Shown here in pieces: positions 7,892 through 19,586 of a DNA stretch of 64,000 bases (position 1 is its first letter; every line of letters begins with the position of its first letter). Below the pieces are notes generated by a model, which was not told the origin of the DNA, made no database searches, and saw only the letters and a list, made by a program, of their open reading frames with translations. The stretch comes from Alkalimonas amylolytica. Lineage in GTDB: Bacteria > Pseudomonadota > Gammaproteobacteria > Enterobacterales > Alteromonadaceae. Location of the stretch: assembly GCF_900107845.1 (NCBI RefSeq), contig NZ_FNRM01000005.1, positions 1-64,000 on the forward strand. The letters run 5' to 3'. A program made the translations under genes and the position numbers.

Positions 7892-9036
7892 TGCGAGTGC
7901 TGGTGTTAGGCGCAGGCCAGCTGGCGCGCATGATGGCGCTGGAAGCCATCCCGCTAAACATCGAGGTGCAGGCCTTTGATGTGCGCAGCGATCAAATAGT
8001 CGATCCCATCAATCAGCAGGTATTGGGCGAAGGGTTGCAGCAAGCGCTGCGTGATGCCGATGTGGTCACGGCTGAGTTTGAGCATATTCCCCAGGTGGTG
8101 CTGGAGCCATGTGAGCAAAGCGGTAAATTCCTGCCTGGCAGTCGCGCCATTTTATCCGGTGGCGATCGCCGCATAGAGAAAGCTTTATTGCAACAAGCTG
8201 GGGTCGCCAGTGCCGCTTATGCTGAAGTTCACAGCAAAGCGGAACTGGAAGCGGCTGTGCAACAACTTGGCCTGCCGCTGGTGCTAAAAAGTGCGCTGGA
8301 AGGCTACGATGGCAAAGGTCAATGGCGCTTAAAGCAGATAGAACAGATCGATGCGGTTTGGACAGAGATTGCGCAGTTTTTAAAGCAAGCCTCGAAAAAA
8401 GCCAAACAAGGCATTGTCGCTGAACAGTTTATTCCCTTTGATTACGAAGTCTCTCTGGTCGGAGCCCGGGGTAAGGATGGTCAGTGCGTCTATTACCCGC
8501 TGACCGAGAATCATCATGTCAACGGTGTACTCAGTGTGTCACTGCCACGATTGGCTCACCCGCTTCAGGCTCAGGCGGAGCGCATGTTTCAGTTACTGGC
8601 CAATGAACTGGATTATGTCGGTGTGTTAGCGATTGAGTTTTTTGCCGTTGGTGATCGTTTACTGGTCAATGAAATAGCGCCACGGGTGCATAATTCCGGC
8701 CACTGGAGCCAGCAAGGTGCAGATACCAGTCAGTTCGCCAACCATATCCGTGCTGTTTGTGGCTTACCACTGGGGGACACCACCTTGTTGCGCCCTACCC
8801 TGATGGTCAATATTCTAGGGCTGGACCAATTGCCTGATTGTGTGCTGGGCATTGCGGGGGTGCATCTGCACTGGTATGGCAAAGCACCACGTCCAGGCCG
8901 CAAAATGGGCCATATCAACCTGGCTGCGGATTCGACCAACTCATTGGGGCAGCGCTTTGCCGAGCTGATTGCCCTGCTACCTGCGGAAGACTTTCCGGAA
9001 CTGTCGCAAATGCAAAGCCGTATTAGCATTAGCTAG
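7891..9036 (+). CDS. purK: 5-(carboxyamino)imidazole ribonucleotide synthase
   Basis: ATP-grasp enzyme that carboxylates AIR to N5-CAIR, the substrate of PurE. The 381-residue protein starts with a nucleotide-fold motif VLGAGQLARMMA, and has the ATP-grasp glycine loop EGYDGKGQW and the late metal/ATP block EIAPRVHNSGHW. It is the second gene of the purEK operon and converges on yrdD with a hairpin in the junction. Confidence 0.97.
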   Translation: MRVLVLGAGQLARMMALEAIPLNIEVQAFDVRSDQIVDPINQQVLGEGLQQALRDADVVTAEFEHIPQVVLEPCEQSGKFLPGSRAILSGGDRRIEKALLQQAGVASAAYAEVHSKAELEAAVQQLGLPLVLKSALEGYDGKGQWRLKQIEQIDAVWTEIAQFLKQASKKAKQGIVAEQFIPFDYEVSLVGARGKDGQCVYYPLTENHHVNGVLSVSLPRLAHPLQAQAERMFQLLANELDYVGVLAIEFFAVGDRLLVNEIAPRVHNSGHWSQQGADTSQFANHIRAVCGLPLGDTTLLRPTLMVNILGLDQLPDCVLGIAGVHLHWYGKAPRPGRKMGHINLAADSTNSLGQRFAELIALLPAEDFPELSQMQSRISIS

Positions 9037-9042
9037 TATCCG

Positions 9043-9088
9043 TCCTGAAAGGCGGGCACTAGCGTAGCGCATGAATGCCGTTTCAGGA
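9043..9088. repeat. Imperfect long hairpin at the purK/yrdD convergence
   Basis: An outer stem TCCTGAAA (9043-9050) pairs with TTTCAGGA (9081-9088). An inner stem GCACTA / TAGCGC with one mismatch sits inside. It spans the junction of two convergent genes and covers the yrdD stop codon. No T-tract follows on either strand, so it is not a classical terminator, but it may end or stabilise both messages. Confidence 0.5.
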
Positions 9089-9649
9089 TGATGACGAGCC
9101 AGGCAGGGTCTGCTGCTCAGCCTGGCAGCTTTTGTCAGCGCATAGCAGCTTGTCGCCTTTTGCTGTTTGCTTACGAACCAGCAATGGGTAACCGCAACAC
9201 TGACAGCGGCCAACAACAGGCTGATCATTCAGTAAGAACTTGCATTTGGGGTAACGGTTGCAGCCATAAAAGTGCTTGCCGTACTTGCTGATCCGCTCCA
9301 CCAACTGACCCTTTTTGCAAGCCGGGCAGTCGAACTGCTCGGTTTGCCTAGCCTCTTCATGCACCACAAAGTCACACGTCGGGTAATTGCTGCAGCCGAT
9401 AAACATGCCATAACGCCCATTTTTTACCGCTAACGGCTGGCCGCAGCTTGGGCAAGGCTCGTGTGGTAACACTTTAACCAAGCTGTGCTCATGTTCGTGC
9501 AAGGGCTTAAGGTAATGACAGGCCGGGTAATTGCTGCAGCCAAGAAAAGGGCCACTTTTGCCAGATTTGATCTGCAGCGGATGTTGGCACAACGGGCAGT
9601 CGCCCTGATGCTGAGGCAGTTTGAACAGTGGATCTGGATGCGACGACAT
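9083..9649 (-). CDS. yrdD: Topoisomerase I-type zinc-finger protein (YrdD family)
   Basis: A 188-residue protein made almost wholly of C4 zinc ribbons like those at the C-terminus of DNA topoisomerase I. Four units can be traced, for example CPLCQHPL...CSNYPAC, CPSCGQPL...CSNYPTC, CPACKKG...CNRYPKC and CQCCGYPL...C. There is no topoisomerase catalytic domain. It probably binds single-stranded nucleic acid. It sits in the conserved yrdD-smg-dprA neighbourhood; its cellular role is not established. Confidence 0.9.
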   Translation of the reverse strand: MSSHPDPLFKLPQHQGDCPLCQHPLQIKSGKSGPFLGCSNYPACHYLKPLHEHEHSLVKVLPHEPCPSCGQPLAVKNGRYGMFIGCSNYPTCDFVVHEEARQTEQFDCPACKKGQLVERISKYGKHFYGCNRYPKCKFLLNDQPVVGRCQCCGYPLLVRKQTAKGDKLLCADKSCQAEQQTLPGSSSS

Positions 9650-9725
9650 GACTCAGGCTACCAACTTGAAACGAAGGCAGCCAGTATGCCATAACCTCAG
9701 GCCGGACCCAACCAAGCCATTGCTA

Positions 9726-10199
9726 TCAGTGCAGCTGGCCGTCCGGCTCGTCAAAGATCAGATCTTCCATCTGGGCATAGGCACTTTCCCGGCCGGGTAC
9801 ATTAAACAATACCATCAGCACCACCCACTTCAGATCGTCCAGGCAAATGCTCTGGCCGTCCAGGTCCATGACCCGATCCAACACCATCTCCCGGGTACTG
9901 GCATCCAGCACATTGATTTGCTCCAGGAACATCAGGAAACCCCGGCACTGCGCATCCAGTTTGCGGCTTTCTTCCACCGTATAAATACGGACAGAGCTGA
10001 CCGTCAACTTTGTCAGATAGGGCTTAACGTGACTTTCCTGCAGTTTGGAGAGACTGTCGAGCCACTGCAAGGCCCGGAAAATATCGTCATCATGAAAACC
10101 GGCCAGACTGAGCTCTTTGGTCAGGTCGGCACGATCCGCATAAATTTCCGATTCATTGTGGATGTAGTTTTCGAACAGGTAAACGAGGATATCAAACAT
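9726..10199 (-). CDS. smg: Smg family protein (DUF494)
   Basis: A 157-residue acidic, soluble protein of the DUF494 family, beginning [16 protein letters not shown] as is typical of the family. It is always found beside dprA in gammaproteobacteria; here two bases separate the dprA stop from its start, so they share a transcript. No biochemical function is known. Confidence 0.93.
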   Translation of the reverse strand: MFDILVYLFENYIHNESEIYADRADLTKELSLAGFHDDDIFRALQWLDSLSKLQESHVKPYLTKLTVSSVRIYTVEESRKLDAQCRGFLMFLEQINVLDASTREMVLDRVMDLDGQSICLDDLKWVVLMVLFNVPGRESAYAQMEDLIFDEPDGQLH

Positions 10200-10201
10200 A
10201 C

Positions 10202-11287
10202 TTAGGTACTCCTCACTCTGATGTAGCCACCAGGCACTACTGCCACCAGACCTGCCAGCTCAAGCTGCAGCAAAGCAATGGTCGTATCCGCCACCGACAG
10301 TTGAGACCGTTCTGCGATCTGATCAACCGCAGTAGCTTCATCTCCTACGTTAGCTAACAAAGTGTCATCGAACAAGTCCGGCGTCGAGTTTTTTTCACTT
10401 TGCTGCTGTTTTAGACCCGATTTTGCGAAAAAAGTCCATTCCTCCAGAATATCGGCAACGCAGGTGGTTAATTTAGCCCCTTGTTGGATCAGAGCATGGC
10501 AGCCGGCAGATTGTGGATGGTATATAGAACCTGGAATGGCAAACACATCCCGATTGGCTTCAACAGCCAAATGCGCGCTGATCAATGAACCACTTTTAAG
10601 CGCAGCTTCCACTACCAAAGTGCCCTGCGACAAACCCACCACAATACGGTTTCGCTGAGGAAAGTGAGCTGGCCTCGCATCTACCTCCGGGAAATACTCT
10701 GAAACCAGGGCCCCTTGCTGCATAATCTGTGCTGCCAGAGCTTCATTGGATTTAGGGTAGACCCGTGATAAGCCATGGCCTAAGACGGCTATGGTTGGCC
10801 CTTGTACCGACAAAGCTCCTTGATGGGCACAACTGTCGATGCCACGCGCCATGCCACTGGTGATCACATAGCCATGTCGCACCAACTCGGCCGCAAATTG
10901 ATGCGCGGTTTTTTTGCCGGTAGGACTAGGCTGACGACTGCCAACGATGGCAATTTGAGGCTGACTGAGTAAAGCTGGGTTGCCGGCGACAAAAAGCAGA
11001 ATTGGAGGTTGTCGACTTTGTTTGAGCAAAGCTGGATAGCGCGCATCCTCGAAGCCAATAAGCTGATGCAGCTCACTTTGCAGCAGCCAGCGTTCGGCTT
11101 GCTGCAATAATGCGGGATCTGGTTTTTGTATCGCAGAGGCCTGACGTTCAGTCAGGCCTAATTGGCGTAAGGTACTGGCTGGTTGTCGGCAAAGCTCAGC
11201 AAGCGTGCAATACGGTACTAGCCGCTGCAGGTGATAGCCATTGATGCCAGCCTGAGCCAACACCAGGTAATGCAGTCTATCTTCCAT
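10202..11287 (-). CDS. dprA: DNA-processing protein A (Smf)
   Basis: Binds incoming single-stranded DNA and loads RecA during natural transformation. The 361-residue protein has an N-terminal helix-hairpin-like region, a central Rossmann fold with the family signatures [24 protein letters not shown] and [11 protein letters not shown], and a C-terminal winged-helix-like part from about residue 300. It lies between the LysM gene and smg, the usual order in this class. DprA is common even in species not known to be competent. Confidence 0.96.
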   Translation of the reverse strand: MEDRLHYLVLAQAGINGYHLQRLVPYCTLAELCRQPASTLRQLGLTERQASAIQKPDPALLQQAERWLLQSELHQLIGFEDARYPALLKQSRQPPILLFVAGNPALLSQPQIAIVGSRQPSPTGKKTAHQFAAELVRHGYVITSGMARGIDSCAHQGALSVQGPTIAVLGHGLSRVYPKSNEALAAQIMQQGALVSEYFPEVDARPAHFPQRNRIVVGLSQGTLVVEAALKSGSLISAHLAVEANRDVFAIPGSIYHPQSAGCHALIQQGAKLTTCVADILEEWTFFAKSGLKQQQSEKNSTPDLFDDTLLANVGDEATAVDQIAERSQLSVADTTIALLQLELAGLVAVVPGGYIRVRST

Positions 11288-11329
11288 GATAGATTTCCTA
11301 TTGCATTAAAAACTCTCTGGAAAAAAATG

Positions 11330-12436
11330 CTAGGGGCTAACGATATGATCGCCCACCCTCACCGGCCGATAGGTATCCGTGACAATGGCAAAGCTGGCTC
11401 GTTCTGTCACCTTGAAAACCATTAAATGACCTACTCTTTCTCGCGGCATTTTGATTTGCTCATGACCGAAATTACTGGCCAAGCGCTGATAGCGGCTTGA
11501 ATCTTCCAGATACACCGGCTGACCATTTCGACTGTCCACTACGGTCGGGGAAGGCCGTAAAATATCCAGCATGTGTCCAGGCTTTAACTGATCGTTTGCA
11601 CCACGGTTGATGATCACAATATCCCACTTTGAAAACTCACGTAGCTTGGAAGTGGTATCAATAATAAGACCGTTCAGTGCCGAGTCTGGCCGAGCCATCT
11701 GAAAATACGCCGGCAATAATTCACCATCAATGGCTGGTAAAATAAGGTCGCCCTGACGAATTTCTCGTTTTACATCCAGAATGTGCAAGGACGCAGGCTC
11801 ATTCCGTTCATCGTTGCCAGCACGGAATGCCCGGCTGGTGGCAACCAACGTCATGGCAAAGCCCAGATTATCCCCTGTTTCCGGATCGATGTAGGGTCGT
11901 CCTTTCCGGTAAATGGCATAGCCTTTTCCAGGTTCCAGCTCACCTCTGACGTAAAGTGTATGACCTTCAGTGGCATTTTTTACATTGCTGCTGGCACCGA
12001 GAATATACGGCTTGCCAGCCAGCTCTTCGGCACTCAATAACTTATCGTGCGTTAAAAATGGTCGTATCATCGCCAGTGGTACTGTGGTGATCGCATCCGG
12101 CCGGGTGTCGGTGACACGGCTCTGCGGCGATAAACGCCGGACCCTATCATCACGCACCAGCATGGGCCGGCCATCGGCATCATAAATCAGCCGCAATACA
12201 TCACCGGGGAAAATCAAATGTGGGTTTTCGATTTGTGGATTCATTTGCCACAGCTGCGGCCAACGCCAGGGCTGGCTGAGGTAAATAGCTGAAATATCCC
12301 AGAGGGTATCGCCTTTTTTCACCACATAGCGCTCCGGTGCATCCTCGCGCACCTGCAGCACATCTGCAGCAGCAGTAGCAGTAACAGCAAAGCAAAAAGC
12401 GCAAAGCGCTAAAAAGTGAAGGACAGGTTTTAACAT
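11330..12436 (-). CDS. Exported LysM-domain protein
   Basis: A 368-residue protein with a signal peptide (cleavage likely after ATAAA, about residue 23) and one LysM peptidoglycan-binding domain at about 36-84, with YVVKKGDTLWDISAIYL and NPHLIFPGDVLRL. The remaining 280 residues form no domain I can name. It occurs beside dprA and def in many gammaproteobacteria, so it probably has a housekeeping envelope role. It is divergent from def, with 123 bases between the starts. Confidence 0.9.
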   Translation of the reverse strand: MLKPVLHFLALCAFCFAVTATAAADVLQVREDAPERYVVKKGDTLWDISAIYLSQPWRWPQLWQMNPQIENPHLIFPGDVLRLIYDADGRPMLVRDDRVRRLSPQSRVTDTRPDAITTVPLAMIRPFLTHDKLLSAEELAGKPYILGASSNVKNATEGHTLYVRGELEPGKGYAIYRKGRPYIDPETGDNLGFAMTLVATSRAFRAGNDERNEPASLHILDVKREIRQGDLILPAIDGELLPAYFQMARPDSALNGLIIDTTSKLREFSKWDIVIINRGANDQLKPGHMLDILRPSPTVVDSRNGQPVYLEDSSRYQRLASNFGHEQIKMPRERVGHLMVFKVTERASFAIVTDTYRPVRVGDHIVSP

Positions 12437-12559
12437 GCCAGCATCCCCAGCGTGATCTTGTTGTAATTATGACAGACGAAGCTGTTCATTGCGCACATTA
12501 ATGGCTAAAATTAGACCTTAGCACAGTTATTTCCTTTAAGCATAGTATTTGTGGAGCCT

Positions 12560-13075
12560 ATGAGCGTACTACGAGTGTTGCATTTTCCCGACGACAGACT
12601 GCGAACCGTCGCCAAGCCGGTTGCAGAGATTACTCCTGAAATTCAGCAGCTTGTCAACGACATGCTGGAAACCATGTACGATGAGAATGGCATCGGTCTA
12701 GCGGCAACGCAAGTTGATCGTCACGTCCGGGTGGTGGTGATTGATGTCTCAGAGCAACGGGATGATCCTTTGGTGCTGATTAACCCGGAGATTATCAGCA
12801 AAGGTGGCGATACCACCTACGAAGAAGGCTGTCTGTCGGTACCAAACAGTTACGCCAAAGTAGAGCGTGCGGCGGAAGTTACCGTGAAAGCGCAACATGC
12901 CAATGGTGACTGGTTCGAACTGCAAGCCGATGGTTTATTGGCTATTTGTATCCAGCACGAACTGGATCATTTAATGGGCAAACTTTTTATTGATTACCTG
13001 TCGCCGTTAAAACGTGATCGGATCCGCAAAAAGCTGGAAAAAGAAGCCCGGCTGGCTGCCCGCCACGCCCTTTAA
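12560..13075 (+). CDS. def: Peptide deformylase
   Basis: Removes the N-formyl group from nascent proteins. The three family motifs are present: GIGLAATQ at 44-51, EGCLSVP at 89-95 (Cys91 metal ligand) and HELDHL at 133-138 (His133, His137 ligands, Glu134 catalytic). I start at the ATG at 12560, 171 residues, because GGAG stands 5 bases before it; a GTG nine bases earlier would extend the frame. It begins the def-fmt-rsmB-trkA operon. Confidence 0.97.
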   Translation: MSVLRVLHFPDDRLRTVAKPVAEITPEIQQLVNDMLETMYDENGIGLAATQVDRHVRVVVIDVSEQRDDPLVLINPEIISKGGDTTYEEGCLSVPNSYAKVERAAEVTVKAQHANGDWFELQADGLLAICIQHELDHLMGKLFIDYLSPLKRDRIRKKLEKEARLAARHAL

Positions 13076-13088
13076 CACAGGATAGATT

Positions 13089-14051
13089 GTGACTGCCTCA
13101 CTTCGAATCATCTTTGCCGGGACACCCGACTTTGCTGCCGAGCACCTGAAAGCGTTGCTCGACAGCGAACACCAAGTCATGGCGGCTTATACCCAACCAG
13201 ATCGCCCGGCTGGTCGCGGCCAGCAACTCACCGCCAGCCCGGTCAAACAACTGGCGCAGCAACATCAGATCCCGGTCTTTCAACCTGCCAATTTCAAAGA
13301 CCCTGCTGCTCAGCAACAACTGGCAGCGCTGCATGCCGATGTCATGGTGGTAGTCGCCTATGGCCTGTTATTGCCACAAGCTGTGCTGGATACGCCTCGC
13401 CTTGGCTGCATCAATGTGCATGGCTCTTTGCTACCACGCTGGCGCGGTGCGGCTCCCATTCAACGCGCTATCTGGGCCGGCGATCATCAAACCGGTATTA
13501 CCATCATGCAAATGGATAAGGGGTTGGATACCGGCGCCATGCTGAGCAAAGTGGCCTGTGCCATCAGTGATCAGGATACCAGCGCCAGCCTGTATGGAAA
13601 ATTAGCAGAGCTTGGCCCTCAGGCCCTACTGAGCGCCCTGGATAATTTACCTGCCTTGCAACAAAAAGCCGAAGTACAGGATGAGCGCCAGGCTTGTTAT
13701 GCAGCGAAACTCAGCAAAGACGAAGCCGAGCTGGATTTTCATAAAACCGCAGCCCAATTGGAGCGGGAAATTCGTGCATTTAACCCCTGGCCAATCAGTG
13801 TGCTGGCGCATGGTGCCCACCGCATCAAGGTGTTAGCGGCACAGATAGAGCCAACGGTTGAGCAAGCCCCTCCCGGCCAGATCCTGGCACTGAACCGCCA
13901 GGGCCTTAAGATTGCCACTGCCGAAGATGTGCTGGTGATCACCAAGCTGCAACCAGCCGGCAAAAAACCCATGACCATCGCCGACTTTTTGAATGGCCGC
14001 GCCGACTGGTTTCAAGTCGGCAGCCTGATCCAAATCAACAATGCCGGTTAA
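13089..14051 (+). CDS. fmt: Methionyl-tRNA formyltransferase
   Basis: Formylates initiator Met-tRNA. The 320-residue protein has the formyl-THF-binding region with Asn109 and His111 in [16 protein letters not shown] and the conserved Asp147 in DKGLDTGA; a C-terminal tRNA-binding domain follows from about 205. The start codon is GTG with AGGA just before it. It is 13 bases after def and its end overlaps rsmB by 11 bases. Confidence 0.97.
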   Translation: MTASLRIIFAGTPDFAAEHLKALLDSEHQVMAAYTQPDRPAGRGQQLTASPVKQLAQQHQIPVFQPANFKDPAAQQQLAALHADVMVVVAYGLLLPQAVLDTPRLGCINVHGSLLPRWRGAAPIQRAIWAGDHQTGITIMQMDKGLDTGAMLSKVACAISDQDTSASLYGKLAELGPQALLSALDNLPALQQKAEVQDERQACYAAKLSKDEAELDFHKTAAQLEREIRAFNPWPISVLAHGAHRIKVLAAQIEPTVEQAPPGQILALNRQGLKIATAEDVLVITKLQPAGKKPMTIADFLNGRADWFQVGSLIQINNAG

Positions 14052-15348
14052 TCTGCGTGCGCTGGCAGCGCAATCCTGTTATCAGGTGGTCGATCAGGGA
14101 CGCTCGTTATCCGAAGTGCTGCCCAAAGCGCAACAACAATTGCCAGACAGCAAAGATCAAGCTCTGCTGCAAGAGATCTGCTTCGGTGTGCTGCGCCATT
14201 TGGCTCAGTTGGATCATGTCTGCCGTCAGTTAATGGATAGGCCGCTGGTGAAAAAACTGCGGCCACTGCAATTTTTGCTCTATGTCGGAATTTATCAGCT
14301 GCACTGGCTCAGAATTCCGGATCATGCCGCCATCAGCGAAACTGTGGATGGTGCCAGGGAGCTAAAAGGCAAATCCATGACGGGCCTGATTAACGGCGTG
14401 CTGCGCTCGGTACAGCGGCGACCAGAATTATTGCAGTTTGAGCACCAGCCCCCGGCTATTCGGTACAGCCATCCAGGCTGGCTGGTGCAACAGTTGCAGC
14501 AAGACTATCCCGGGCAATGGCAAGACATCTTACTGGCGAACCAGCAGAAAGCCCCGCTTTGGCTTAGGGTCAATCAACAACAGATCGCCGTCACCGACTT
14601 TACCGCCGCCCTGAGCGCGGAAGACATTGGCTGGCAGCAGCCACTGGCCGAAGTGCCGGAAGCTATTTTGCTGGAACAGGCCCGCGATATCACCAGCCTG
14701 CCAGGCTATCAGCAAGGCTGGTTTGCGGTGCAGGATGGAGCCGCCCAATACGCCGCCCATTTGCTGGAACCGGCCAATGGTCAACGCATTCTGGATGCCT
14801 GTTGTGCGCCAGGCGGTAAAACCAGTCACCTGTTAGAACTGGCACCTGAAGCCCGGGTGCTGGCGCTGGATGTCGATGCCAGCCGTCTGGAACGGGTGCA
14901 CGCGAACCTGGCACGTTTGCAGCATAAGGCTGAAGTTCGGGCTGCCGATGCCAGCGAACCGAACCAATGGTGGGATGGCGAAAGCTTTGACCGCATCCTG
15001 CTGGATGCCCCCTGCTCGGCCAGTGGCGTGATACGCCGCCACCCGGACATACGCTGGCTGCGTAAATCATCCGATATTGCCGCTTTGACCGGGATCCAGG
15101 CGCGTATGCTCCAGCAGCTCTGGCCTCTGCTCAAACCAGGCGGCATCTTGCTTTATGCAACCTGCAGCGTGTTCAGCGCCGAAAATCAACAACAATTGCA
15201 GCGTTTTTTACAACAAACCCCGGATGCCGAACTGCAGTCCAGCCAGCAGCATGCCAACAGCTGGCAAATCCTGCCAGGCCAGCAGCAGATGGATGGCTTT
15301 TTCTATGCTAAAGTGATTAAACGGCTTGAGGCAGAACAAACTTCATGA
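14041..15348 (+). CDS. rsmB: 16S rRNA m5C967 methyltransferase
   Basis: Methylates C967 of 16S rRNA. The 435-residue protein has an N-terminal NusB-like RNA-binding domain (about 1-145) and a SAM-dependent Rossmann domain. Motif I is [12 protein letters not shown] at 252-263. The two catalytic cysteines of m5C enzymes are Cys325 in DAPCSASG and Cys375 in YATCSVF. It overlaps fmt by 11 bases and trkA by four, so the operon is tightly coupled. Confidence 0.97.
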   Translation: MPVNLRALAAQSCYQVVDQGRSLSEVLPKAQQQLPDSKDQALLQEICFGVLRHLAQLDHVCRQLMDRPLVKKLRPLQFLLYVGIYQLHWLRIPDHAAISETVDGARELKGKSMTGLINGVLRSVQRRPELLQFEHQPPAIRYSHPGWLVQQLQQDYPGQWQDILLANQQKAPLWLRVNQQQIAVTDFTAALSAEDIGWQQPLAEVPEAILLEQARDITSLPGYQQGWFAVQDGAAQYAAHLLEPANGQRILDACCAPGGKTSHLLELAPEARVLALDVDASRLERVHANLARLQHKAEVRAADASEPNQWWDGESFDRILLDAPCSASGVIRRHPDIRWLRKSSDIAALTGIQARMLQQLWPLLKPGGILLYATCSVFSAENQQQLQRFLQQTPDAELQSSQQHANSWQILPGQQQMDGFFYAKVIKRLEAEQTS

Positions 15349-16721
15349 AAATCATCATTCTTGGCGCAGGACAGGTCGGCGGTACCCTGGCGGAAAATCT
15401 GGTCGGGGAAATGAATGAAATCACTGTGGTCGACACCCATATGGAGAAACTGCGGTTATTGCAGGATCGATTCGACTTGCAGGTGATCCATGGTTACGGT
15501 GCGCACCCGGATATTTTAAAAAAAGCCGGCGCTGAAGATGCCGACATGCTGGTTGCTGTTACCAGCAGCGATGAAGTCAACATCGTTGCGTGTCAGGTGG
15601 CCTACAGTATTTTCCATACCCCGCTTAAAATTGCCCGCATCCGCAGCAATCAGTACCTGAAATACCGCGATCAGCTGTTTCGCCGAGAAGACATGCCGGT
15701 CGATCACTTTATTGCGCCGGAAACCCTGGTTACCGACTACATCCGCCGGCTGATTGATTACCCTGGAGCCTTACAGGTGGTGGAGTTTGCGCAGGGCAAA
15801 GTCAGCCTGGTCGGTTTGCGCGCCTATTATGGCGGTATGTTGGTTGGGCATGCGCTGTCGACCTTAAAAGTGCATATGCCCAATATTGATGCCCGGGTTG
15901 CTGCCATTTATCGCCGGGGAACCTCGATCAAACCATTGGGAACCACGGTGATCGAAGCCGACGATGAAGTGTTTTTTGTCGCTGCCACCAAGCATATCCG
16001 GGTAGTGATGAGCGAGCTGCAAAAGCTGGAAAGCAGTTACCGCCGTATTATGATTGCTGGCGGCGGCAATGTCGGCTATGGGCTGGCAAGAGCACTGGAA
16101 AACAACTACAGCGTGAAGTTGATTGAACGCAGCAAAGAGCGGGCTGAGTTTCTGTCCGGCGTGCTGGATAATACCCTGGTCTATGTCGGGGATATCTCGG
16201 ATCCGGAGCTGCTGGAAGAAGAAAATATCGAGCAAATCGATGTCTTTATTGCCGTTACCAACGACGATGAAGCCAATATTATGTCGGCGATGCTGGCTAA
16301 ACGGATGGGTGCACAGAAAACCATCGTGCTTATCAAACGTGGTGCTTATGTCGATTTGCTGCAAGGAGGTGAAGTCGATATCGCAGTTTCGCCCCAGCAG
16401 GCTACTATCTCGGCGCTGCTTACCCATATCCGCCGTGGCGATATTGTCAATGTGCACTCGTTGCGCCGCGGCGCAGCTGAAGCCATCGAAGCCATAGCCC
16501 ATGGCGATGAAACCACCTCCAAGGTAGTTGGCCGCGCTATTGGCGACATTAAACTGCCACCGGGTGCTACTATAGGGGCTATTGTAAGGGGCGATGAAGT
16601 GATCATTGCCCACGACCATATTCCCATCCAAACCGACGATCACATCATCCTGTTTTTGGTGGATAAAAAACACATCAGCGAAGTGGAGAAGCTGTTCCAG
16701 GTCAGTGCGATTTTTATTTAA
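15345..16721 (+). CDS. trkA: Trk potassium uptake regulatory protein TrkA
   Basis: Cytosolic NAD(H)-binding gating subunit of the Trk potassium transporter. The 458-residue protein holds two RCK units, each with a Rossmann fold: [15 protein letters not shown] at the N-terminus and [15 protein letters not shown] at mid-protein, each followed by a TrkA-C domain. It ends the def-fmt-rsmB-trkA operon and meets trkH tail to tail, sharing the bases TTAA as both stop codons. Confidence 0.97.
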   Translation: MKIIILGAGQVGGTLAENLVGEMNEITVVDTHMEKLRLLQDRFDLQVIHGYGAHPDILKKAGAEDADMLVAVTSSDEVNIVACQVAYSIFHTPLKIARIRSNQYLKYRDQLFRREDMPVDHFIAPETLVTDYIRRLIDYPGALQVVEFAQGKVSLVGLRAYYGGMLVGHALSTLKVHMPNIDARVAAIYRRGTSIKPLGTTVIEADDEVFFVAATKHIRVVMSELQKLESSYRRIMIAGGGNVGYGLARALENNYSVKLIERSKERAEFLSGVLDNTLVYVGDISDPELLEEENIEQIDVFIAVTNDDEANIMSAMLAKRMGAQKTIVLIKRGAYVDLLQGGEVDIAVSPQQATISALLTHIRRGDIVNVHSLRRGAAEAIEAIAHGDETTSKVVGRAIGDIKLPPGATIGAIVRGDEVIIAHDHIPIQTDDHIILFLVDKKHISEVEKLFQVSAIFI

Positions 16722-18169
16722 TTTTTCCAAAACGCCGGCGTAAAGAGCACCAGCAAGGTGAAAATCTCCAGCCGGCCAAACACCATCGCAATCACCAGCA
16801 AATATTTACTTGTATCAGGGATATCACCAAAATGCGATGCTACGTCACCCAGCCCGGGGCCAAGGTTATTTAAGCAGGCTGCGGTCGCTGAGAAAGCGGT
16901 CATATTATCCAGCCCGGTCATAATTAATAGCAGCATAATAATCACAAACACCAAGGCATAGGCGGCGAAAAAGCCCCAGACTGCTTCGACCACCCGATCC
17001 GGCACGGTCCGCCGGCCCAACTTAATGCTGTAGATGGCCCGCGGATGCACCAACCGGTTCAGCTCACGCTTGCCCTGCAAAAACAGCAACAACACCCGCA
17101 CAACTTTCATACCGCCACCGGTAGAGCCAGCGCAGCCGCCAATGAAACTGGAAAAAATCAGCAAAATCGGCAGATACAAAGGCCAGTAGGCAAAGCCGCC
17201 CGTAGCGAAACCCGCAGTCGTTGAAATAGACACCGCTTGAAACAAGCCGTGATCAAACGCCTCCCAGGTAGTGTCGTACACCTGGCTACGCAGTAAACCG
17301 ATAAAAATCAGCAGCACCAGGGAGCCCTGAATAAACAAAAAAGCCCGCAGTTCAGGGTCACGCCAGTAGGTCAGAATATTTTTGCCACGCATGGCGGCAA
17401 AGTGCAGTGGGTAATTGATGGCGCTCAGCAACAGGAACACCACGCAGATCATATTTATGGCGCTGCTGTCAAAATGGCCAATACTGGCATCGTAGGTAGA
17501 AAAGCCGCCAATGGCAACTGTGGAAAAGGAGTGGCCGACGGCATCAAACCAGTTCATACCTGCCAAACGATAGGCCAGGGCACAGGCCAGGGTAAGCACC
17601 ACATAAATCAACCACAAGTGTTTGGCGGTATCGGCAATGCGCGGTGTGACTTTGTTGTCTTTGACCGGGCCCGGGGTTTCCGCTTTATACAGCTGCATGC
17701 CCCCGACGCCCAGCATCGGCAAGATAGCTACCGCCAAAACGATGATCCCCATGCCGCCCAGCCATTGCAATTGCTGGCGGTAAAACAAAATGGCTTTCGG
17801 CAGGGTTTCAATGCCGGTCAGAACGGTGGCCCCGGTGGTGGTAAGGCCTGAGAAAGCCTCAAAAGTGGCATCCGCCAAATTCATGCCCGTTTCAGAGGAT
17901 AAGTAGAGCGGCAAGGTACCGACAGCCCCCAGCACCAGCCAAAACATCACCACAATCAAAAAGCCGTCACGAACTTTCAGATCGCGCTGATAACTGCGGT
18001 TGGGGTACCAAATCAGCAAGCCAGCTGCGATACAAATCAGAAAAGACAACAGAAAAGGGACACCGGCACCATCCTGATACCAGAGCGACACCAGGGCTGG
18101 CGGCAGCATGCTGACGCTGAACACAGCGACCAGTAACCCCAGAATACGGATAATGGAGCGATATTGCAT
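16718..18169 (-). CDS. trkH: Trk potassium transporter membrane subunit
   Basis: Ion-conducting partner of TrkA. The 483-residue protein has about ten membrane helices and the four pore-loop segments of the family, seen as [28 protein letters not shown] and NNLGPGLG. It lies beside trkA but on the opposite strand, overlapping by four bases at the stops, so the two subunits must be made from separate promoters. Confidence 0.95.
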   Translation of the reverse strand: MQYRSIIRILGLLVAVFSVSMLPPALVSLWYQDGAGVPFLLSFLICIAAGLLIWYPNRSYQRDLKVRDGFLIVVMFWLVLGAVGTLPLYLSSETGMNLADATFEAFSGLTTTGATVLTGIETLPKAILFYRQQLQWLGGMGIIVLAVAILPMLGVGGMQLYKAETPGPVKDNKVTPRIADTAKHLWLIYVVLTLACALAYRLAGMNWFDAVGHSFSTVAIGGFSTYDASIGHFDSSAINMICVVFLLLSAINYPLHFAAMRGKNILTYWRDPELRAFLFIQGSLVLLIFIGLLRSQVYDTTWEAFDHGLFQAVSISTTAGFATGGFAYWPLYLPILLIFSSFIGGCAGSTGGGMKVVRVLLLFLQGKRELNRLVHPRAIYSIKLGRRTVPDRVVEAVWGFFAAYALVFVIIMLLLIMTGLDNMTAFSATAACLNNLGPGLGDVASHFGDIPDTSKYLLVIAMVFGRLEIFTLLVLFTPAFWKN

Positions 18170-18210
18170 AGTTCCCCGAACTGGCCCTGTGCCAGACGGC
18201 TGCCGGCTGG

Positions 18211-19575
<1,365 letters not shown>

Positions 19576-19586
19576 TCATGATAGCA

